A stretch of 22,642 nt of DNA from a virus, in IMG/VR virus record IMGVR_UViG_3300025769_000917, positions 1-22,642 of that record; one strand, given 5' to 3'. Position 1 is the stretch's first letter. Every line of letters begins with the position of its first letter. The position numbers and the translations under genes were made by a program. The notes beneath the pieces are model-generated. The model saw nothing but the letters and a program-made list of their open reading frames with translations. It was not told the origin of the DNA and searched no databases. Shown here piece by piece: positions 5,997 to 12,703 of the stretch.

Positions 5997-7072
5997 CTGC
6001 AACAATTGCACTTAAAAGGAAGGAGAGCGCATGGGAGCAGTTTTGTTCCTGGGTGACCTCCACCAACAACCGTCTTTATGTAGGCTGGTTTGGGGTTCTG
6101 ATGATCCCCTGCTTGCTAGCCGCCGCTATTTGTTTTATCGTGGCATTCGTTGCCGCGCCACCTGTTGACATCGATGGAATCCGTGAACCTGTCGCAGGCT
6201 CCTTGTTGTATGGAAACAACATTATTTCGGGAGCCGTCGTTCCGAGCAGCAATGCCATCGGACTACACTTCTACCCAATTTGGGAAGCTGCTTCACTTGA
6301 TGAATGGCTGTACAACGGGGGTCCATTCCAACTCGTCACTTTCCACTTCCTCATTGGCATCTATGCTTACATGGGACGTGAGTGGGAACTTAGCTATCGA
6401 CTAGGAATGAGGCCTTGGATCTTTGTTGCGTACTCTGCTCCTGTCGCCGCTGCGACTGCTGTGTTCCTTGTTTACCCGTTTGGACAAGGTTCTTTTTCTG
6501 ATGCTATGCCCTTGGGGATATCCGGCACCTTCAACTACATGCTGGTGTTCCAGGCTGAGCACAATATTCTTATGCATCCTTTCCACATGCTGGGTGTGGC
6601 CGGCGTTTTTGGTGGGTCTCTTTTCTCAGCTATGCATGGTAGCCTTGTTACGTCTTCGCTTGTTCGTGAAACGACTGAAGACATGTCACAAAATTATGGT
6701 TACAAGTTTGGGCAAGAAGAGGAGACTTATAATATTGTCGCTGCTCATGGTTACTTCGGTCGGCTTATTTTCCAATACGCCAGTTTTAATAATTCCCGTA
6801 GTCTTCACTTCTTTCTTGCTGCCTGGCCTGTTGTAGGTATTTGGTTTGCTGCATTGGGTGTGTCTACGATGGCATTTAATCTCAACGGTTTTAACTTTAA
6901 CCAGTCCCTGCTGACCAATGATGGTCGAGTGGTGAATACCTGGGCTGATATCCTGAACCGTGCTAACTTGGGATTTGAGGTGATGCATGAGCGTAATGCT
7001 CATAACTTCCCCTTGGATCTCGCAGCTGCTGAGACCACTGCAGTAGCTTTGAAAGCTCCTTCTATTGGTTAA
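5993..7072 (+). CDS. psbA: Photosystem II reaction-centre protein D1
   Basis: A full-length 359-residue D1. Five thylakoid membrane helices can be followed. Key residues sit at canonical numbers: H118, E130 (GREWELS), Y161 (TyrZ), D170, E189, H190, H198, H332, E333, H337, D342 and A344. The C-terminal extension after A344 ([15 protein letters not shown]) is the part removed by host CtpA so that A344 can bind the Mn cluster. E130 is the form found in high-light cyanobacterial D1 isoforms. The N-terminus ([17 protein letters not shown]) differs from typical host copies, and [15 protein letters not shown] replaces the usual VES of the stromal loop. The gene was acquired from a cyanobacterial host and keeps photosynthesis running while host D1 turnover fails. 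No intron is visible. Confidence 0.98.
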   Translation: MTATIALKRKESAWEQFCSWVTSTNNRLYVGWFGVLMIPCLLAAAICFIVAFVAAPPVDIDGIREPVAGSLLYGNNIISGAVVPSSNAIGLHFYPIWEAASLDEWLYNGGPFQLVTFHFLIGIYAYMGREWELSYRLGMRPWIFVAYSAPVAAATAVFLVYPFGQGSFSDAMPLGISGTFNYMLVFQAEHNILMHPFHMLGVAGVFGGSLFSAMHGSLVTSSLVRETTEDMSQNYGYKFGQEEETYNIVAAHGYFGRLIFQYASFNNSRSLHFFLAAWPVVGIWFAALGVSTMAFNLNGFNFNQSLLTNDGRVVNTWADILNRANLGFEVMHERNAHNFPLDLAAAETTAVALKAPSIG

Positions 7073-7077
7073 TTACA

Positions 7078-7254
7078 ATGGCTTACAACCCTGGACATGG
7101 TATGGTCATCACTTATCAAAGTGCTTGGCATACTACTAACAATCCTCTGTCGTCTTCTTTCATTCCTGGCAACCGCGATTATTACGCAGGTGATACTCGC
7201 AACTCTGCTTTCTATGAAGATCTGGAAGACGCCTGCAGCGCTCTTCGTCCGTAA
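7078..7254 (+). CDS. Hypothetical protein downstream of psbA, 58 aa
   Basis: An open frame five bases after psbA: MAYNPGHGMVITYQSAWHTT at the start, GNRDYYAGDTRN in the middle and an acidic end FYEDLEDACSALRP. It has no membrane segment, signal peptide or recognised domain. The ATG has no clear Shine-Dalgarno, so translation probably depends on ribosomes ending psbA. The sequence is not low-complexity and fills the space up to a hairpin at 7279, so it is probably a real small gene co-transcribed with psbA. Confidence 0.68.
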   Translation: MAYNPGHGMVITYQSAWHTTNNPLSSSFIPGNRDYYAGDTRNSAFYEDLEDACSALRP

Positions 7255-7264
7255 CAACTAAGCA

Positions 7265-7354
7265 ATGTCGTCCGTTCATTCGCTATTCGCAAATGGCGAA
7301 CGCATGTCACCTGATCATGGAACGGGGGTCAGGTACTTTCATTCAGAACAATGA
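7265..7354 (+). CDS. Possible 29-aa peptide ending HGTGVRYFHSEQ
   Basis: A short frame MSSVHSLFANGERM...FHSEQ whose TGA overlaps the next ATG as ATGA. It contains the 9-bp hairpin at 7279-7300 and the first copy of the direct repeat at 7321-7338. There is no ribosome binding site. It may be a leader for the following gene or simply non-coding structured RNA; the two readings cannot be separated here. Confidence 0.3.
   Translation: MSSVHSLFANGERMSPDHGTGVRYFHSEQ
7279..7300 (+). repeat. Strong 9-bp hairpin downstream of psbA
   Basis: TTCGCTATT pairs with AATGGCGAA around a CGCA loop: nine consecutive pairs with one T-G wobble. No T-run follows, so it is not a standard terminator. It may be an mRNA stabiliser or processing site separating psbA transcripts from the capsid transcript. 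The function is inferred; the pairing is seen directly. Confidence 0.6.
7321..7338 (+). repeat. Direct repeat copy 1 (AACGGGNGTCAGGYACYT)
   Basis: An 18-base element that matches 7467-7484 at 15 of 18 positions; two of the differences are T/C and one is G/A. The purine-rich GGGGGTCAGG lies 17 or more bases before ATG 7351, so it could be a distant ribosome-loading element. This copy does not have the pairing partner that copy 2 has. Confidence 0.5.
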
Positions 7355-7461
7355 CTCAAGTCGAATTGGATGCCCGTGTTCGGGAGCAACAGGCAGCTCA
7401 AAAAGCTGCTAAGCTTAAGTATCGCGGCATTGCTTACAAATCTCACGCTACTAAATTCTAA
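7351..7461 (+). CDS. Small DUF4278-like protein, 36 aa
   Basis: The frame reads MTQVELDARVREQQAAQKAA, a charged Ala/Gln-rich helix, followed by KLKYRGIAYKSHATKF. The KYRGxxY piece resembles the start of DUF4278 proteins, which are widespread in cyanobacteria and their phages and have no known function. It is placed between psbA and the capsid gene, with an ATGA junction to the upstream peptide. The resemblance is a short motif only. Confidence 0.55.
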   Translation: MTQVELDARVREQQAAQKAAKLKYRGIAYKSHATKF

Positions 7462-7466
7462 GTAGC

Positions 7467-7484
7467 AACGGGAGTCAGGCACCT
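7467..7484 (+). repeat. Direct repeat copy 2, left arm of hairpin I
   Basis: The second copy of the 18-base element. Here GGGAGTCAGG (7470-7479) also forms the left arm of a 10-bp stem with 7495-7504, so this copy is embedded in RNA structure. Confidence 0.5.
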
Positions 7485-7571
7485 CAGTGTCGGACCTGGC
7501 TCCTCTTGGCATTGGCCCCTGCGGGGACACCCTTTGCCGAAACCGGTTTAGGTAAAGACCATAATTTTACC
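7470..7571 (+). promoter_or_regulatory. Structured leader region before the capsid gene (hairpins I-III)
   Basis: This lies in the longest gene-free stretch of the window (7462-7631). Hairpin I: GGGAGTCAGG 7470-7479 pairs with CCTGGCTCCT 7495-7504 (10 pairs, two of them G-T, which hold only in + strand RNA). Hairpin II: TTGGCA 7506-7511 pairs with TGCCGA 7535-7540 and encloses CCCC-TGC-GGGG at 7516-7526. A 10-base palindrome AAACCGGTTT follows at 7540-7549. Hairpin III: GGTAAA 7551-7556 pairs with TTTACC 7566-7571. I read this as a structured 5' leader or small RNA of the capsid transcript. No convincing gene is present; a GTG-started 22-codon frame at 7487 is not supported. Confidence 0.55.
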
Positions 7572-7581
7572 AGAAAAAATT

Positions 7582-7606
7582 TAATACTCTGAACGTTCAG
7601 AGAGGT
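7582..7606 (+). promoter_or_regulatory. Candidate promoter for the capsid transcript
   Basis: TTAATACTCTGAAC lies about 45 bases upstream of the capsid ATG. TAATAC matches the first six bases of the T7 promoter and also resembles a bacterial -10 box, and the position matches T7 phi10. There is no good -35 box, and the rest does not match the T7 consensus. It overlaps the palindrome at 7587. This is a candidate only. Confidence 0.3.
7587..7602 (+). repeat. Perfect 16-bp palindrome upstream of the capsid gene
   Basis: CTCTGAACGTTCAGAG is its own reverse complement, so it can bind a dimeric protein as DNA or fold in RNA. Its last three bases are shared with the next inverted repeat (7600-7624), so the two folds compete. 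Confidence 0.65.
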
Positions 7607-7624
7607 ATCATTATTCAACCTCTC
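7600..7624 (+). repeat. 7-bp hairpin just before the capsid start
   Basis: GAGAGGT (7600-7606) pairs perfectly with ACCTCTC (7618-7624) around an 11-base loop, ending seven bases before ATG 7632. The left arm holds the only good Shine-Dalgarno-like sequence (AGAGG), but it is 26 bases from the ATG in the linear sequence. The fold would hide it or alter access to the start. Confidence 0.6.
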
Positions 7625-7631
7625 CATAAAA

Positions 7632-8657
7632 ATGGCTAACACTATTCTTACTCCTGGTGGTTCGCTGAATAGCAACCCCTCTACTATTGCTCTGTCCCAA
7701 GGCTACAATGACGGTAGCACCACGGGAAAGTACGCCACGTATCTGAAGCTGTTCAGCGGCGAGATGATCAAGGCTTACGAGTCCCAGACGATCGCTAAAG
7801 GTACTGTCCAAAACCGTACCCTGCGTAACGGTAAGAGCCTCCAGTTCATCTACACTGGACGCATGGAAGCTGCCTACCACACCCCTGGCACCCCTATCCT
7901 TGGTAGCGGTGATCCTCCGGTGGCTGAGAAGACCATCCTCATGGATGACCTGCTTGTCTCAAGCGCATTCTTGTATGATCTCGATGAGACTCTTGCTCAT
8001 TACTCGCTGCGTAGCGAGATCTCTGCTAAGATCGGTCATGCTCTGGCTGAAGCTTATGACAAGAAGGTCTTCCGTTCTATTGCTCTGGCTGCACGTCAGG
8101 CACACCCCATCACTGCCGCTCCTGGTCCCGAGCCTGGCGGTTCTGTGATCAACCTTGGCACTGGTAATGCCTTCAACGCTCAGGCTATCGTTGACGCTTT
8201 CTTTGAAGCTGCTTCGATCCTGGACGAGAAGAACGTTCCTACCCAAGGTCGTACCGCTGTGCTGTCCCCGCGTCAGTACTACGCTCTCGTGTCTCAAGTT
8301 GACACCAACATTCTGAACCGTGACTTCGGTGCTACCTCTGGCAGCCTGAACAGCGGCGAAGGTCTGTATGAGATTGCCGGTATTCAAATCCGTCGTAGCA
8401 ACAACCTGCCCTTCAACGCTGGTACTGTTGCTCGCGTGAACGGTGAGAACAACGATTACAGCGGCAACTTCACTGGTCACTGTGGTCTGATCTATGGTCG
8501 TGACGCTGCTGGCGTTGTCGAAGCCATCGGTCCTTCCGTGCAAACCACTGGCGGTGACGTGAAGGCAATGTATCAGGGCGACCTGATCATCGGTCGTCTT
8601 GCCATGGGCTGCGACTGGCTGAACCCCGCTGCTGCTATTGAACTGACTGCAGTTTGA
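7632..8657 (+). CDS. Major capsid protein, T7 gp10-like (HK97 fold)
   Basis: 341 residues, close to T7 gp10A (345). It forms the icosahedral head on the scaffold. Recognisable segments are the N-arm (LSQGYNDGSTTGKYATYLKLFSGEMIKAYE, residues about 22-51), the region around LQFIYTGRMEAAYHTPG, the long spine helix YSLRSEISAKIGHALAEAYDKKV, and the P-domain piece LSPRQYYALVSQVD. The family is clear. The coding style is richer in C/G-ending codons (CTG, ATC, GGC) than in the tail genes, as expected for the most highly translated gene. The ATG is preceded by a structured leader rather than a close Shine-Dalgarno. No frameshift site for a gp10B form was seen at the 3' end. Confidence 0.96.
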   Translation: MANTILTPGGSLNSNPSTIALSQGYNDGSTTGKYATYLKLFSGEMIKAYESQTIAKGTVQNRTLRNGKSLQFIYTGRMEAAYHTPGTPILGSGDPPVAEKTILMDDLLVSSAFLYDLDETLAHYSLRSEISAKIGHALAEAYDKKVFRSIALAARQAHPITAAPGPEPGGSVINLGTGNAFNAQAIVDAFFEAASILDEKNVPTQGRTAVLSPRQYYALVSQVDTNILNRDFGATSGSLNSGEGLYEIAGIQIRRSNNLPFNAGTVARVNGENNDYSGNFTGHCGLIYGRDAAGVVEAIGPSVQTTGGDVKAMYQGDLIIGRLAMGCDWLNPAAAIELTAV

Positions 8658-8672
8658 TAACGAGGTACCAAC

Positions 8673-8837
8673 ATGATTAATCCTGGTACTTCTGTAGTTG
8701 TTAAAATTGATCCCGGTATTGGCCTGACCAAATCCCAGACCCTGAACCCTTCTTCCCCTTTGGAAGTTGGTCGTACTGTGTCTGGTGGTGTTGAAGGTGA
8801 TACTACCGAGGCATCTACGCTCCCACAATCTTGGTGA
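8673..8837 (+). CDS. Hypothetical protein directly after the capsid gene, 54 aa
   Basis: The frame MINPGTSVVVKIDPGIG runs to a C-terminus STLPQSW. GAGG sits seven bases before the ATG, one of the better ribosome binding sites in the window, which suggests strong expression. The chain is beta-like, Gly/Thr/Val-rich, with no Cys, membrane segment or recognised domain. It lies between the capsid gene and the terminator, so it is probably made in quantity with the capsid and may be a head decoration or assembly protein. That role is inferred from position alone. Confidence 0.75.
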   Translation: MINPGTSVVVKIDPGIGLTKSQTLNPSSPLEVGRTVSGGVEGDTTEASTLPQSW

Positions 8838-8842
8838 TTTAA

Positions 8843-9148
8843 ATGGCTAATGCTGCTGCTACCGTAGGCGAATACGGTGTGGCTGGTCGCGTAACCGTTG
8901 CCCAGCTGGTCGATGCTATTGCTGACCAGACTGGCTCCCTTGCTAGCTCTAACTTCTCTATTGAGGGTCTGGCTGCTGATGGGGAAGGTGTCGCTGTCCG
9001 TCACTCTGTTTCCAAAACTTCTTCGGGTTTCGGTAATTCTGTTGCTGCTTCGGAGGTTTACTCCGTGACCCAAGGTATGCGTTTTGCATACCCTGGTGTT
9101 GAAGCTGACAGCCCTGCTGTTACCCGTACTGATCTGGTCGTTGACTGA
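8843..9148 (+). CDS. Hypothetical capsid-operon protein, 101 aa
   Basis: MANAAATVGEYGVAGRVTVAQLVDAIADQT then mostly small and polar residues, ending AVTRTDLVVD. It has no Cys, signal peptide or membrane segment and no recognised family. It starts five bases after the previous stop and is the last gene before the terminator at 9163-9190. Sharing the capsid transcript, it could be an abundant minor head protein such as a vertex or decoration protein. No sequence evidence supports a specific function. Confidence 0.82.
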   Translation: MANAAATVGEYGVAGRVTVAQLVDAIADQTGSLASSNFSIEGLAADGEGVAVRHSVSKTSSGFGNSVAASEVYSVTQGMRFAYPGVEADSPAVTRTDLVVD

Positions 9149-9162
9149 TCTTTAATTAATCT

Positions 9163-9190
9163 GGGGGTTCCTTCGGGAGCCCCTTTTTTT
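9163..9190 (+). terminator. Rho-independent terminator after the capsid operon
   Basis: GGGGTTCC (9164-9171) pairs with GGAGCCCC (9176-9183) around a stable TTCG tetraloop, eight pairs with one G-T, followed directly by seven T residues. It lies 15 bases after the 101-aa gene and 11 bases before the gp11 start, the same position as T7 T-phi after gene 10. Read-through would be needed for the tail genes unless they have their own promoter. Confidence 0.92.
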
Positions 9191-9200
9191 ATCTATAAAT

Positions 9201-9821
9201 ATGACGTTCCCCACACAATTTGATTCTGAGACCGAACTCTCCAGCGTAAACTCAATACTGGGGATCATTGGTCAAGCCCCGATCACTGCACTAGAATTTA
9301 CCAACCCTGAAGTCGCTTTTATCTATCAACTGCTTGGAGAAGCTAGTAAAGATATTCAAAACGAAGGTTGGACTTTTAATACTGAACTGCATTACCCCTT
9401 GGAGCGTAACCAAGATGGTAAGATTGCAATTACTAACAACATGCTTCGTGTTGATTTAAGTGATGGTCAGACCAGCAAATATTACGATCCTATCAAACGT
9501 AATGGGTTCTTGTATGATAAAGTAAACCACACGGATGTTTGGGACGAAGATATTGCAGCGGATATTGTTTGGTGGTTTACTTATGAAGACCTACCTTCTG
9601 TATTCAAACGTTATGCTACCTACAAAGCTGGTACGAGAGCTGCTACTCAAATGGTAGGTAACCCACAATTGGTACAGCTTTTGGCTGCTCAAGAAGTACA
9701 AGCACGGGCTGCATGTATGGAATATGAATGCAACCAAGGCGATTACAATATGTTTGGGTTTGGTCATAACACCAGTTACACTGCTTACAAACCACATCAA
9801 GGACTTAATCGAGTAGTATGA
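9201..9821 (+). CDS. Tail tubular protein A (gatekeeper/adaptor), T7 gp11-like
   Basis: 206 residues (T7 gp11 is 196). It forms the ring between portal and nozzle and carries fibre attachment sites. The opening (ELSSVNSILGIIGQAPITAL) and the later LLGEASKDIQNEGWTFNTE and RYATYKAGTRAATQMVGNP are the family signatures. It follows the terminator by 10 bases without a clear promoter. Its TGA overlaps the gp12 start (ATGA). C-terminal aromatic residues (YNMFGFGHNTSYTAY) are typical. Confidence 0.95.
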   Translation: MTFPTQFDSETELSSVNSILGIIGQAPITALEFTNPEVAFIYQLLGEASKDIQNEGWTFNTELHYPLERNQDGKIAITNNMLRVDLSDGQTSKYYDPIKRNGFLYDKVNHTDVWDEDIAADIVWWFTYEDLPSVFKRYATYKAGTRAATQMVGNPQLVQLLAAQEVQARAACMEYECNQGDYNMFGFGHNTSYTAYKPHQGLNRVV

Positions 9822-12703
9822 CAAGCATCGCGCAAAAAATTCCTAGGTACATTCTTGGGATGTCCGACCAACCCGATGAACTCAAAGTTCCTGGGCAAGT
9901 TCGTGATGCTGAGAATGTCTTACCTGACGTTACACTTGGTCTATTGAAAAGACCAGGCACTAAATATATTAGTGAACTAACTTCTACTTCTACAGGAACT
10001 TGGTTTACTATTTATAAAAATAACCGAGTCAATAATGACGAGCGTTACATTTGTCAGATTACACGCACAGGTAATGTAAATATCTGGAGCATGAAGTCTG
10101 GTAAACCCATGACTGTAAAATATGCAGCAGAGCCTATTGATCCTAACGGTGAGCAGGTTTCTGGATTCTATACTGCTACTAATCTTACAGATGCTGGGGC
10201 TCCTGAAGATTATTTTATTCATGATAATGACAACGATCTTCATACAATGAGTGTCAACGATTATACGTTTGTCACTAACAAAAGAGTTTCTGTGTCTATG
10301 TCTAATAGTGTCACAGAGAAACGTCCGTATGAAGCGTTTGTAGAACTTAAAGCACTTGCTTATCGTCAGAATTATATTCTTGATTTTGATCAGCCTGGTC
10401 AGAATGTACCGAATCAACCTGCTGTAACGTTTACAAAAGCTAAACGAGTCAGTGTGTCTCCTAGTGGTTGGAGTACTAGTACCTATTGTGTAGGTGCTCC
10501 TGGTTGTGCTCGTGCTGGTCAGTGGACTACAACTCTTAGTTCTGGTGCTGATAAAACTGGCTTGAATGTTACCATTACCAGTTCCTGTAGTGCTTGGCCT
10601 GATGGTTGTACTAATAACAGTGTCAGTGAATCTTATAGCCTTAGCGTCACTCTTAATGATGGCGGTGAAGGTTGGGAAGTCGGAGATCGAGTTTCAGTAA
10701 CTTTAGGGGGTAACCCGTTTATTGTTACTGTTAATGAGATTGGTACTGAGACTACAACCTCTGCTAATGACGGTAGAGCTTCTTTTGTAGAAGCAACCAC
10801 AACCAATACTCTTGATGCTTCCACAATTTTGGGAGACCTTGAATCTGATATCACAGGTTTTGGTTTAGGCTATACAGTTGAAAGGGTTGGCAATGGATTG
10901 TATATCACAAACAGCTACCCTTTTGTTGTTAGTACACCTGATCCAACATTGATGGATGTGATTTCTGCTACTGATCAACAGCAGTCTGGTGAAACTACTG
11001 AGAATTTTATCACACAAGTTAACAATATTGGTCGTCTTCCTAATAAATGTAAGAACGGTTACATTGCTAAAATAATTAATACTGGTGCTGAAGAAGATGA
11101 TTACTACGTACAATTCTATGGTAATAACAATTTAGACGGTGAAGGTGTGTGGCAAGAGGTAGCTAAACCTGGCATTCCTCATACCATCAACAGCTATACG
11201 ATGCCTCATGTTATCATTCGTACAGCTAACATTACCACAGATGCTGACGGAGATTTGATCTCTGAATTCTATGTTGGACCTGTGCTGTGGGGACCTCGTG
11301 CTGCTGGTGATGAGATCACTAATCCTCGTCCTAGTTTCTGCCCACCTGCTGGTGCTAACTTTGGTAACACAATTAATGCTACCATTTTCTTCCGAGATCG
11401 TCTTGCTTTCTTAAGCAGGGAAAACATTGTCATGTCTAGGACTGGTGAATACTTTGAGTTATTCGGTCAGTCTGCTTTGACAATTGCTGATAATGATCCT
11501 ATTGATGTATCATCTAGCAGTACTGTACCAGCTATCTTGCATGAAGGTTTAGTTGTTCCCTCTGGATTGATTGTTGCTAGCCCTAACCAACAGTTCTTGT
11601 TGCGTACAGAAAATGATTTGCTGTCTCCTTTGACAGTTAAAGTTACTAACATTGCTAGCTACAATATCAACCCAAATACTAAGCTACTTTCTCTGGGCAC
11701 TACCGTAGGCTTCTTTAGCAATACAGGTAAGTATAGCCGTTTCTATGAAATGGTTAACGTTACCAACAACATTGACCCTGAAATTGTTGAGCAAAGTAAA
11801 TCTGCTGGTACACTGCTACCACAAGATCTAGAGCTAATTGCTGACTCACAAGAAAACGATCTAATCTTAGCTTGTGAACGAGACAGTAATACAGTTTGGT
11901 GTTTTAAATATTTCAACACTGGAGAAAAACGTGCTCTAAACTCTTGGTTCTATTGGACTATGCTTGGCACAGTTATTCACCACACTCTAATTAAAGATAA
12001 TTACTACGCTGCTTTAGAAGCTGACGATGGTACTGTCTATTTGGTACGTGGTGATCTGCGCCCTCAACGTAATACTACTACGTTTACTGAAAACGATTTC
12101 CGTATTCATTTTGATTATTACGGGTCAGTCGTTGAAGCAGACATGACTTACAATGAGTCTGACAACGTTACAACTTTTACACTTCCCATCCCTTACTTTA
12201 GTGGTGAAGAGTTGCAAGCATTTAGCATGGGAGATGAACCTGGACGTATTGGAGACATTACTGTAGATAATACCACAGGCAGCCTTCAAGGTGATTGGAC
12301 TGATGATCCTATTGCTATAGGGTATACGTTTGATATGCGTGTTGAATTCCCTACTATTTATCCTACATCTAAGAGTGGTTTGTCTGGTACACTTCAGGCA
12401 GATACACGAGGTTACTTGACTCTTAATAGAATTAAAGTAACGCTTGGAGATTCAGGTTATTATGAAGCTACGCTTAAATCTTTTGGTAGGGATGATCGTG
12501 TCATTACCTATGAATCTGCTACAGCAGGAACATACCTTGCTGATAGGGCTTCTATTCGTGATGAGACCACGCTGACCGTTCCTGTGTACGATAAGAATAC
12601 AAATTTTAATTTAGAACTATCTTCTAAGCACCCTTCTCCTACTACATTGTATTCAATGGAATGGGAAGGTAACTATAGTAACAAGTATTATCGAAGTGTC
12701 TAA
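9818..12703 (+). CDS. Tail tubular protein B (nozzle), T7 gp12-like, enlarged
   Basis: 961 residues against 794 in T7. Six copies form the tail nozzle. The N-terminus (PRYILGMSDQPDELKVPGQV, DAENVLPDVTLGLLKRPGTK) and the central block FRDRLAFLSRENIVMSRTGEYFELF are clear family signatures. From about residue 210 to 395 there is a Ser/Thr/Gly-rich stretch with four cysteines (224, 230, 257, 264) and strand-like repeats that I infer to be an inserted domain on the nozzle surface; it accounts for most of the extra length. The gene is richer in A/T-ending codons than the capsid gene. It overlaps gp13 by eight bases. Confidence 0.94.
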   Translation: MTSIAQKIPRYILGMSDQPDELKVPGQVRDAENVLPDVTLGLLKRPGTKYISELTSTSTGTWFTIYKNNRVNNDERYICQITRTGNVNIWSMKSGKPMTVKYAAEPIDPNGEQVSGFYTATNLTDAGAPEDYFIHDNDNDLHTMSVNDYTFVTNKRVSVSMSNSVTEKRPYEAFVELKALAYRQNYILDFDQPGQNVPNQPAVTFTKAKRVSVSPSGWSTSTYCVGAPGCARAGQWTTTLSSGADKTGLNVTITSSCSAWPDGCTNNSVSESYSLSVTLNDGGEGWEVGDRVSVTLGGNPFIVTVNEIGTETTTSANDGRASFVEATTTNTLDASTILGDLESDITGFGLGYTVERVGNGLYITNSYPFVVSTPDPTLMDVISATDQQQSGETTENFITQVNNIGRLPNKCKNGYIAKIINTGAEEDDYYVQFYGNNNLDGEGVWQEVAKPGIPHTINSYTMPHVIIRTANITTDADGDLISEFYVGPVLWGPRAAGDEITNPRPSFCPPAGANFGNTINATIFFRDRLAFLSRENIVMSRTGEYFELFGQSALTIADNDPIDVSSSSTVPAILHEGLVVPSGLIVASPNQQFLLRTENDLLSPLTVKVTNIASYNINPNTKLLSLGTTVGFFSNTGKYSRFYEMVNVTNNIDPEIVEQSKSAGTLLPQDLELIADSQENDLILACERDSNTVWCFKYFNTGEKRALNSWFYWTMLGTVIHHTLIKDNYYAALEADDGTVYLVRGDLRPQRNTTTFTENDFRIHFDYYGSVVEADMTYNESDNVTTFTLPIPYFSGEELQAFSMGDEPGRIGDITVDNTTGSLQGDWTDDPIAIGYTFDMRVEFPTIYPTSKSGLSGTLQADTRGYLTLNRIKVTLGDSGYYEATLKSFGRDDRVITYESATAGTYLADRASIRDETTLTVPVYDKNTNFNLELSSKHPSPTTLYSMEWEGNYSNKYYRSV

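Noticed and set aside
6031-6168. 45-codon frame inside psbA preceded by AAGGAAGGAG
   Set aside because: The purine run is explained by D1 codons (Lys-Arg-Lys-Glu-Ser). The frame is out of phase with D1 and its peptide looks random.
7511-7525. Possible Syn5-type polymerase promoter beginning ATTGG
   Set aside because: Only about half of the positions match the Syn5 sequence as I remember it, and the site is accounted for by the CCCC/GGGG stem.
7487-7555. GTG-started 22-codon frame in the capsid leader
   Set aside because: Its bases are explained by hairpins I and II, and it has no ATG and no neighbour overlap.
7959-8828. 289-aa open frame on the minus strand
   Set aside because: It lies opposite the major capsid gene and the 54-aa gene. 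It is rich in Thr/Ser/Val from reverse-reading GC-rich codons and has no recognisable domain or ribosome binding site.
9375-9396. Sequence resembling the capsid-leader TAATACT...GAAC site inside gp11
   Set aside because: It lacks the palindrome, lies within conserved gp11 codons and has no gene start near it.
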